Shown: in pieces, positions 58,178 through 64,000 of the stretch | Layout of the letters: each line of letters opens with the position of its first letter | Position numbering within the stretch: the stretch's first letter is position 1 | Assembly (NCBI RefSeq): GCF_007097485.1 | Contig: NZ_VKDE01000010.1 | Span: 62,001 to 126,000, forward strand | Reading direction: 5' to 3' | DNA length: 64,000 nucleotides | Source of the DNA: Carboxylicivirga sp. M1479 | GTDB lineage: Bacteria > Bacteroidota > Bacteroidia > Bacteroidales > Marinilabiliaceae | Translations under genes and position numbers: made by a program | Notes under the pieces: generated by a model | The model's input: only the letters and a program-made list of their open reading frames with translations | What the model was told of the DNA's origin: nothing | The model's database searches: none

Positions 58178-61100
58178 ATAAGCGCCATTCTGAAAACAAA
58201 TTATTGAGGCTGTAATTAATGTTCAATACATTTTCAACCGGATTAGGGTACACTTTAAAATCGTCTTTAGCAATCAAGTCATAAATACCAACATTCTCCA
58301 ATTTACCTGTACCAATAGTGAGTGTATCGGAATAGCTGGAATGACCGGCTTCATTAAAGGCCTTTACTCTAAACCAATAGGTATCCTCTGAATTTGTATT
58401 CTTAAGCTTGAAAGTAGTGATGTCCTGCCCTGAGGTGTAGATAGGCATAAAAGCATCGTCGACATACTGCTCTACAACAAAGCCATCTTCATCACTTGAT
58501 AAGTCCAGCCAAATCATTTCAATTTCAGTATCGCTTAATCGACCTCCTTGTACAAATTGTGGCTTATTAGGAGCCTTTGCTTCGATTCTTTGCGTTAAAA
58601 GGGATAACTCAGCGCAACTGGCATAGTTGGTTCCATTGTATCCACTTAAACCAACTAATTTAATATACCTGGCTTCTTTACTTTCAGAGAAATAGACTTC
58701 TTTTAATGCTGTGCTCCCATTCCAGGTTCCACTACTTACTTTAGTCCAGGTGCTATTATCCGATGAGATATAAAACTCATAATCCTGAATAGTACCATCA
58801 TTTTTCCCATCCTGGCGTGGCATGTAGGAAAATCCTAAAAAGCTATGCGACGCATTCATGTCAATAACCAGCTCATGAGGATATGGTGGTTGTGCTCCCG
58901 ACCATTGCGTGAACCAAAATGTTACTGGGTTTCCATCAAATGCGTAAGAGGCCAAATGTGAACCTGCAACATCTTCACTATCTACGCTTACCAATGTCCA
59001 GTCAGTTTTAGAAACCTCTCCCGCTGATGGAATATTAACCAATTGATAGTTAGAATAAAAAGATTCATCATCCGTGTTATAGGCCTTAACTCTATATTGA
59101 CAGCTTCCATTGTCTGGTATATCTGAATCAACAAAGGCTACTTCATTGGCATTAACACGTCCCACTTCTTCGAAGAGTCCATTATTTGTGCGCTCAATAA
59201 TAAAGCCATCTTCATTATCCGAATTATCTGCCCAGCTTAGTTCAACAGTCTTATTGTTCTTCACTTGCGTCACCAAATTATCAGGATATACTAGCGTTTG
59301 ATAATTACCATCTACTTTAAAACTTAGCACCCCACTTCCATACGTGGCAAACTTAACTTCATTCTCTTTTTCAATAAATTCAACATCAGTGAAATCAACG
59401 TAAGGTACCGATGCATCATTCATCTCGTACCAGATATCGTCATCCACTGAGTACACCCATATTCCTGCATTACCGCAAGCAGCATAGATGTATTTCTCGT
59501 CAGCTGACAAATCAAAATCTCTGATTCGATAGACATCAAGGCCATCTACATGTTTTGCAAACGTTTTTCCACCGTCCTTGCTAATCAAAAACACATTACC
59601 AACACCGGCATAATAAACAGTTTTCTCATCAATATTGGATGCCTTAATAACATGCTGATTTTTATGGTAGTTGTGTGACTGATCATTGGCCTTAGGCAAA
59701 ACACCAGAGTAGTTGGATTTAGTAAATGTTTGACCCCCATCCTCTGAATACAAGAAAACACCACTTTTTACTGAAACATACCAACGCTGAGGATTTAATT
59801 CGGAATAAGCAAACCCGGTTATATCATAAGCTGTTTCTCTTTTGAAATCAACGTAATGTTTGGTCTCGATAATACTCTGCTGATTTGAATTATACGTTAG
59901 TTTCGACAACTTATTGCCATAAGCCAAGTAAACGGCATCTTCTTTTTTATTTGGGGAGGCCACCATGGGTGCAGCCCACCAGTTACCTTTTTCGTGAATA
60001 GCAGTTAAACCGGAGCTACCAGCTATAAAATTAGTGCGATGAAAAATAGAACCATAATACATCCATGTCCATACGGAAGCATCTCTATTTCCCAAAGTAA
60101 CCCTTAAACCATCGGTTGTTTTTACATCCACTGTAGTTGCCTCATTACCGGAGTTAAGAAAACCAACGGTACCCCTGTCCTGGTTAGCTGTAAATGAACT
60201 GTTATAATTTTGTCCATGAGCGGCATCGTAACACATTTGTGCAGGCGAAGCATTATTCAATGATATATAATTCGACCAGCTTTCTGGTACATCAGCTACG
60301 TAACAACCAAAATCCTTACCTATAAAATGAAAATAACTACCATCGCTTCTTTGGTAAAATTTCATATGATGTACATCCCAGCCTAGGCGATGCCCAAAGT
60401 TGCTAAATGACGCACCGTAATTAAGCGATACATTCACATCTAAATATCCTCTGAAAATCATGTTTGGCTTTGTGGGATGAACGGTGCGTACATTCGTATT
60501 GCCACTCTCCTGCCCTATCTGCTTTAAAGTCCAATTGGCTCCTTTATCAGAAGTATAGTAGATATGAGTATACTTTGTACCAACATAAAAATGATAGTTC
60601 CCATTATGATAGGTTCCAAAAATATGATCCAGACTTACAAAGCTTGTATTCGAGGTGTTTTTTAATGTAAAACCCGACTCGTCAATGGTTTTCTCATAAA
60701 TACTAACTTTTGAATCAGAATAGTGATAAACAGCCAGAAAAACCGATTCTGAATTATGCACTTTAAACAGCTTTGTATAGTATGTACTCGTATTAAAACT
60801 TGTGCCCAACGCACTATACGATTCACCATTATCATCAGATGTAAATACCTGTACTGTACTTGAATTTGTTTTTAATAGCACATGTATTCTATTGCCAGAT
60901 GATGCTTTTACAATGACCCCTTCATTACTTTTGGCTACAGAAGTTGCTCCGGTCGCGACTTCCCATGTTTTGCCCTCATCATCGCTATATTGCATTCCAT
61001 AATCTGCTGAACGAATCATGCGAAAGGAGCCATTACTTTTATTCAGACCATCAATGTACGAGGAATTGAAATCGTATTTGTGATTCATTATTTGCCAGCC

Positions 61101-61523
61101 GTCAGTAGCACTGCCATCAACATTACGATTTATTTTCCAGATATGACCAGCATGGGAGATGGCGTATAGCACATCATTCATCTTATCGTATACTGATCCT
61201 TTAATTCGAAATCCATAAGGGCTACCTGCATAAGTTAAAAACCTAAATTGCTCCCAAGAACCTGTAATTTGCCCATTGGCATAAGATGACGTTCCGGATG
61301 AACTCTTTAAAGAATTTTCAACCGTTAAAGCTCTTTCTTGATGCCTTTTATTAACACTTTGTTCCTCTGTAGAAACAAGAACCTTTGGTCGTTCTTCAGC
61401 TTCTTCTTCATAGATAAGCCCAGAATTATAATGATTTGCTTCTGTTACCCAAAGTTCACTTAAGCAATAGGTGATAAGTGAAAGACAAAAACCAGCTAAT
61501 AAATATTTGTAGATTTTTTTCAT
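58026..61523 (-). CDS. Asp-box beta-propeller protein with FN3, CBM32-like and T9SS domains
   Basis: 1165 residues with a hydrophobic N-terminal signal (residues 5-25). Residues about 85-770 carry repeated BNR/Asp-box motifs (YSDDEGKTWE, FTSDDNGES, YTSDKGANWT, YSEDGGQTFT, ISKDGGKTF), a propeller of the sialidase/GH74/exo-rhamnosidase kind. Then FN3 (about 775-860), an F5/8 type C domain (about 870-1005; HLASYAFDGNPVTFWF), a second FN3 (about 1015-1095) and a T9SS sorting domain. It is large and secreted. Hydrolase, lyase and binding roles are all possible; I cannot name a catalytic pair. A conserved leader sits before its ATG. Its last 50 codons are duplicated beyond the IS. Confidence 0.78.
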   Translation of the reverse strand: MKKIYKYLLAGFCLSLITYCLSELWVTEANHYNSGLIYEEEAEERPKVLVSTEEQSVNKRHQERALTVENSLKSSSGTSSYANGQITGSWEQFRFLTYAGSPYGFRIKGSVYDKMNDVLYAISHAGHIWKINRNVDGSATDGWQIMNHKYDFNSSYIDGLNKSNGSFRMIRSADYGMQYSDDEGKTWEVATGATSVAKSNEGVIVKASSGNRIHVLLKTNSSTVQVFTSDDNGESYSALGTSFNTSTYYTKLFKVHNSESVFLAVYHYSDSKVSIYEKTIDESGFTLKNTSNTSFVSLDHIFGTYHNGNYHFYVGTKYTHIYYTSDKGANWTLKQIGQESGNTNVRTVHPTKPNMIFRGYLDVNVSLNYGASFSNFGHRLGWDVHHMKFYQRSDGSYFHFIGKDFGCYVADVPESWSNYISLNNASPAQMCYDAAHGQNYNSSFTANQDRGTVGFLNSGNEATTVDVKTTDGLRVTLGNRDASVWTWMYYGSIFHRTNFIAGSSGLTAIHEKGNWWAAPMVASPNKKEDAVYLAYGNKLSKLTYNSNQQSIIETKHYVDFKRETAYDITGFAYSELNPQRWYVSVKSGVFLYSEDGGQTFTKSNYSGVLPKANDQSHNYHKNQHVIKASNIDEKTVYYAGVGNVFLISKDGGKTFAKHVDGLDVYRIRDFDLSADEKYIYAACGNAGIWVYSVDDDIWYEMNDASVPYVDFTDVEFIEKENEVKFATYGSGVLSFKVDGNYQTLVYPDNLVTQVKNNKTVELSWADNSDNEDGFIIERTNNGLFEEVGRVNANEVAFVDSDIPDNGSCQYRVKAYNTDDESFYSNYQLVNIPSAGEVSKTDWTLVSVDSEDVAGSHLASYAFDGNPVTFWFTQWSGAQPPYPHELVIDMNASHSFLGFSYMPRQDGKNDGTIQDYEFYISSDNSTWTKVSSGTWNGSTALKEVYFSESKEARYIKLVGLSGYNGTNYASCAELSLLTQRIEAKAPNKPQFVQGGRLSDTEIEMIWLDLSSDEDGFVVEQYVDDAFMPIYTSGQDITTFKLKNTNSEDTYWFRVKAFNEAGHSSYSDTLTIGTGKLENVGIYDLIAKDDFKVYPNPVENVLNINYSLNNLFSEWRLLDMSGRVMRNGTISRDVNKITLQVPNIQTGVYVIQLSGENGAVSKQIIKK

Positions 61524-61611
61524 CTGTTTGAATTCGTTTTCATTTGTCAGATGTAACTCGCCAACTTCGTCATCCTCCTAACTGAGATGCAATTATCACG
61601 GCTCGTTTCAT
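61524..61611 (-). promoter_or_regulatory. Conserved leader element before the propeller gene (copy C)
   Basis: On the minus strand it runs from ATGAAACGAGCC through GGCGAGTTACATC to TTCAAACAG, directly before the start codon. Arms AACGAGCC/GGCGAGTT pair around a tandem G-A mismatch; the 37-base interior differs from the other copies. It lies between two genes of the same strand, starting about 30 bases after the sulfatase stop. Confidence 0.6.
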
Positions 61612-61641
61612 GTCAAACTTTTTTTAATTTTTCCGCTCTTT

Positions 61642-63171
61642 TTAATTCATCTTCTCAACCTGCTCGAATTGATAATTTGTTTGGTCTTGCTTCACTTCAT
61701 GTAGCCACTTGTCAAACTTCATCTGTAACTCTTCAGCTTTACGCGGCAGTAATTCAATTAGGTTATTTTGCTCCCCAATGTCGGTTTTAAGGTTATACAG
61801 AGCCAACTTGCCACTATTAATACCAAGTTGAATTTGCGATGTTATTGGTCTCCAATGTGGTTTATAATCTTCGGCATAAACCAGTTTCCAACCATCATCA
61901 ATAATAGCCCACTGTTTACCAAATTGAAAACAAAGGGGTTCTTTAGCGTTATCTGACGGCATATTTTTAGCGATTGGTTCAATAAGACTACATCCATCAA
62001 ATTTATAATCGTTATCCATGCTTATCCCAACTGCCTCCAGGCAAGTAGGCATAATATCCATGGCAGAAACACGGTGTTGATACAACCTGTTTTTAGGCAA
62101 TACCTGAGGCCATGAAATGATAAAAGGCACTCGAATGCCACCTTCATGCATGGTGTATTTTGACCCCGTCAAAGGCAGATTGTTTGCCCCGGTTAAAGGC
62201 TCGCCTCCATTATCGGAAATAAGGATAATCATGGTATTATCTAGTATATCCAACTTCTCTAGAGCATCAAGCAATCGACCAATATTATCGTCGAGACAAT
62301 TTAAGTTGGCTAAATAAAGTTTTCTTTTCCCTTCATCAGTTATATCACCAACTTTTGTATACTTATAATAGTAATCGTTATAAGTCCCCATAGAGGGATC
62401 GTAATTGGGTATTTTAGGGGCATCCCATTTTTTTCGATATTCTTCGGGAACCTGATGAATTAATTCATGTACTGCATTATAAGATAAATCAAGAAAAAAT
62501 GGCTTGTCTTTGTTTTTATCAATAAACTTTAAGGCCTCATCGGTATAAAGGTTTGTGCTATACGTATCTTTAAATCCTACTTTAACTTTATCTCGAAATA
62601 TTCTGCCAAGAGAAGCACTCTCTCCATAGGGATCAGGCGTAGCTTTTTCAATGTCCTCATCTAATAACCAAAAATCATGAGCATGAGCACTAAAACCTAT
62701 AAAACTGTCATAACCATGATTGTTTGGAAAATCGCGCATCTCAGGATTATGATAATTTCTACCAAAATCACTTTTTCCTACTTTACCTGTTGTATATCCT
62801 TTTTTCTTGAGTAATTCGGCTATAGTTGGAATATTAACAGGTAGCCCTGGTGCCCAGCTCATATCCTCATCCCATCGTTCCTGATACTTTCCTGTGTAGA
62901 TAGAGGCACGCGATGGACTACAAACTGGCCCAGAAACATAACAATTATCGAACAAAACACCATTTTTGGCAATCCTATCCATATGAGGTGTTTGACACCT
63001 GGGCGATACATGTTCATAAGCACTAAGGTCGGCATATCCCTGATCATCAGTTACTATTAAAATAACATTGGGAGGCTGAACAGTAGTCGATTTCGAACTA
63101 TCAGGGCCATTGCATTGTACTGACAAGATCGCAACTAACGCCAATACAATATGCTTTACACTTGCTTTCAT
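61642..63171 (-). CDS. S1-family sulfatase, lipoprotein
   Basis: 509 residues with lipobox SVQC (C20). The sulfatase domain starts NVILIVTDDQGYADLS; the formylglycine site is C84-S-P-S-R in GPVCSPSRASIYTG. VGKSDFGRNYHNPE, LSYNAVHELIHQVP and LISDNGGEPLTGANN follow. It lies downstream of a GH30 gene and upstream of the propeller gene. The ATG at 63171 is fixed by the conserved leader that ends AAACAC before it. A glycan sulfate ester hydrolase; position specificity unknown. Confidence 0.93.
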   Translation of the reverse strand: MKASVKHIVLALVAILSVQCNGPDSSKSTTVQPPNVILIVTDDQGYADLSAYEHVSPRCQTPHMDRIAKNGVLFDNCYVSGPVCSPSRASIYTGKYQERWDEDMSWAPGLPVNIPTIAELLKKKGYTTGKVGKSDFGRNYHNPEMRDFPNNHGYDSFIGFSAHAHDFWLLDEDIEKATPDPYGESASLGRIFRDKVKVGFKDTYSTNLYTDEALKFIDKNKDKPFFLDLSYNAVHELIHQVPEEYRKKWDAPKIPNYDPSMGTYNDYYYKYTKVGDITDEGKRKLYLANLNCLDDNIGRLLDALEKLDILDNTMIILISDNGGEPLTGANNLPLTGSKYTMHEGGIRVPFIISWPQVLPKNRLYQHRVSAMDIMPTCLEAVGISMDNDYKFDGCSLIEPIAKNMPSDNAKEPLCFQFGKQWAIIDDGWKLVYAEDYKPHWRPITSQIQLGINSGKLALYNLKTDIGEQNNLIELLPRKAEELQMKFDKWLHEVKQDQTNYQFEQVEKMN

Positions 63172-63282
63172 GTGTTTATATTTTGTTTTTTATTGTCACT
63201 ACTTGTCCCTATTTACCGGGATGGAACTCGCCAAATTAGTCATCATCGTGTGTGTGAAAAAATCTCTCATGGCTCGTTTCAT
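63172..63282 (-). promoter_or_regulatory. Conserved leader element before the sulfatase gene (copy D)
   Basis: On the minus strand it runs from ATGAAACGAGCC through GGCGAGTTCCATCCCGG to AAAATATAAACAC, directly before the start codon. It is nearly identical to the orphan copy at 43074-43184. Besides the paired arms it has a second small hairpin, TCCC/GGGA. A 27-codon frame also starts at its first ATG (MKRAMRDFF) and ends at TAG. Confidence 0.6.
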
Positions 63283-63347
63283 ATAATTTTATTATCATTT
63301 TAACTTCGGGATAATCAATACCTTCGTAATTAATGGACAAACAATCC

Positions 63348-64000
63348 TTAGCGCTTCAAAACTAGGGTTGAGACAGACCGTTCGGACACCACTAGTTCAT
63401 TATTCTTTACATCTACCTTATTGAGGCTATGTGCATTATCTGTAACATACATGTCGATGGTTTTAGCTTTAAATCCATCTAAGCTTATGGCTTTTTCTTG
63501 TTCTGTATGATTAATTAAAACCAACGTTATATCTCCACTGGCTAGATCCTTATAGGCAGACACCTGCATATCCGTTGCTTGTTGTTCAAGACTTAGGTCA
63601 CTTTCAATTTGAGCATCGATACGAACCATGCCTGGTCGAACAAAACGTGAGAAGTTACCTAAGGCCCATAATAACTTTGTTTCCTGGATTTGCCCATCAT
63701 ACATCAAGTCATGATTTAATTGACTCGTATCACTTTTGACCCCATTACCAATTCCATCATCCAAATGAATTAATCCATCTTTGAAATCGAACTGAGATAG
63801 TGCGGTCCACCATTCCCACGAGCAGGCATTAGCTATTGTCAAATCGGAATGAATAACACGTGCCACATATAGTGCTGTTGGCATATCTAAATCTCGTCTC
63901 CATCCGCCAGTTATCTCAGGGTTCTTCTCCAGAATGCAAAACTCCGTTTGCATGTATCTTAATTTCGGATCAATTTCATTTATTCTTTGCGCTAAACGTT
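63348..64000 (-). CDS. GH30-like glycosidase, C-terminal part (5' end outside window)
   Basis: About 217 residues are in the window; the frame stays open to the edge before MQTEF (RLAQRINEIDPKLRY). The barrel end has the probable nucleophile Glu in MQTEFCILE, and WEWWTALSQFDFKDGLIHLD is typical of GH30 enzymes of the beta-1,6-galactanase/xylanase kind. A beta-sandwich side domain ends the protein (VSERSVSTLVLKR). GH30 enzymes act on beta-linked glucose, xylose, galactose or fucose polymers with retention. The start and any signal peptide cannot be seen. It is the most upstream gene of block D visible. Confidence 0.8.
   Translation of the reverse strand, partial: RLAQRINEIDPKLRYMQTEFCILEKNPEITGGWRRDLDMPTALYVARVIHSDLTIANACSWEWWTALSQFDFKDGLIHLDDGIGNGVKSDTSQLNHDLMYDGQIQETKLLWALGNFSRFVRPGMVRIDAQIESDLSLEQQATDMQVSAYKDLASGDITLVLINHTEQEKAISLDGFKAKTIDMYVTDNAHSLNKVDVKNNELVVSERSVSTLVLKR

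Noticed and set aside
63172-63282. 27-codon frame in leader D as a real small protein
   Set aside because: Only the first three or four codons are shared with the other copies, which stop after 8 to 13 codons; conservation is better explained by the nucleotide element.

Overview
The window looks like chromosomal DNA from a marine-type, polysaccharide-degrading member of the Bacteroidota. Evidence: AT-rich DNA, promoter boxes of the TTTG / TAnnTTTG type in front of the tRNA loci, Por/T9SS-type C-terminal sorting domains on secreted enzymes, lipobox signal peptides, an integrase of the Bacteroides conjugative-element type, and six S1 sulfatases among glycoside hydrolases. The genus cannot be fixed from the window; a Marinilabiliales-like marine anaerobe is a guess.

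Region 1 (1-3.4 kb) is housekeeping: the 3' end of an unidentified gene, mutS with a TTG start, and a tRNA-Gly(GCC)/tRNA-Leu(UAA) pair. Region 2 (3.3-11.4 kb) is a tRNA-associated integrated element in decay. It has a tyrosine integrase, a second copy of the tRNA pair with its own promoter and terminator, a frameshifted ardC, a frameshifted HU gene, an intact-looking hipBA module with a palindromic operator, an N-terminally truncated relaxase and a mobC-like gene. A 23-bp copy of the tRNA-Leu 3' end marks the right border. Matching GTGACCA repeats lie at both ends. An IS1182-type transposase remnant and about 0.7 kb of apparently empty DNA follow.

Region 3 (12.5-64 kb) is a large sulfated-polysaccharide utilisation region, almost all on the minus strand. 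Two AraC regulators on the plus strand split it. Block A (26.1 to 12.6 kb): a stand-alone binding-module protein, sulfatase, clan-A glycosidase, GH2, sugar porter, cytoplasmic DUF5107-TPR protein, DUF4625 lipoprotein. Block B (42.8 to 27.4 kb): GH16, sulfatase, SGNH hydrolase, GH2, sulfatase, LacZ-type GH2, sulfatase. Block C (46.2 to 43.3 kb): enolase-superfamily dehydratase, SDR, SMP-30 lactonase. Block D (64 to 47.5 kb): GH30 (cut by the window), sulfatase, Asp-box propeller, an IS1634-type insertion sequence, GH128-like enzyme, RraA-type aldolase, GH2, sulfatase. Secreted and lipoprotein enzymes would desulfate and cut the glycan. The porter and the dehydrogenase/lactonase/dehydratase/aldolase set would import and oxidise an unusual monosaccharide to pyruvate plus an aldehyde. 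No SusC/SusD pair is present in the window. The glycan is not identified; GH2, GH16 and GH30 together fit a sulfated galactan, but that is inference.

The least explained items are: (i) a leader family with conserved complementary arms directly before three minus-strand genes, plus one orphan inverted copy; (ii) a roughly 230-residue C-terminal module shared by four otherwise unrelated secreted proteins, one of which is only that module; (iii) a 62-bp motif shared by the promoter regions of the second AraC gene and the RraA gene; (iv) an IS1634-type element flanked by 488-bp direct repeats.
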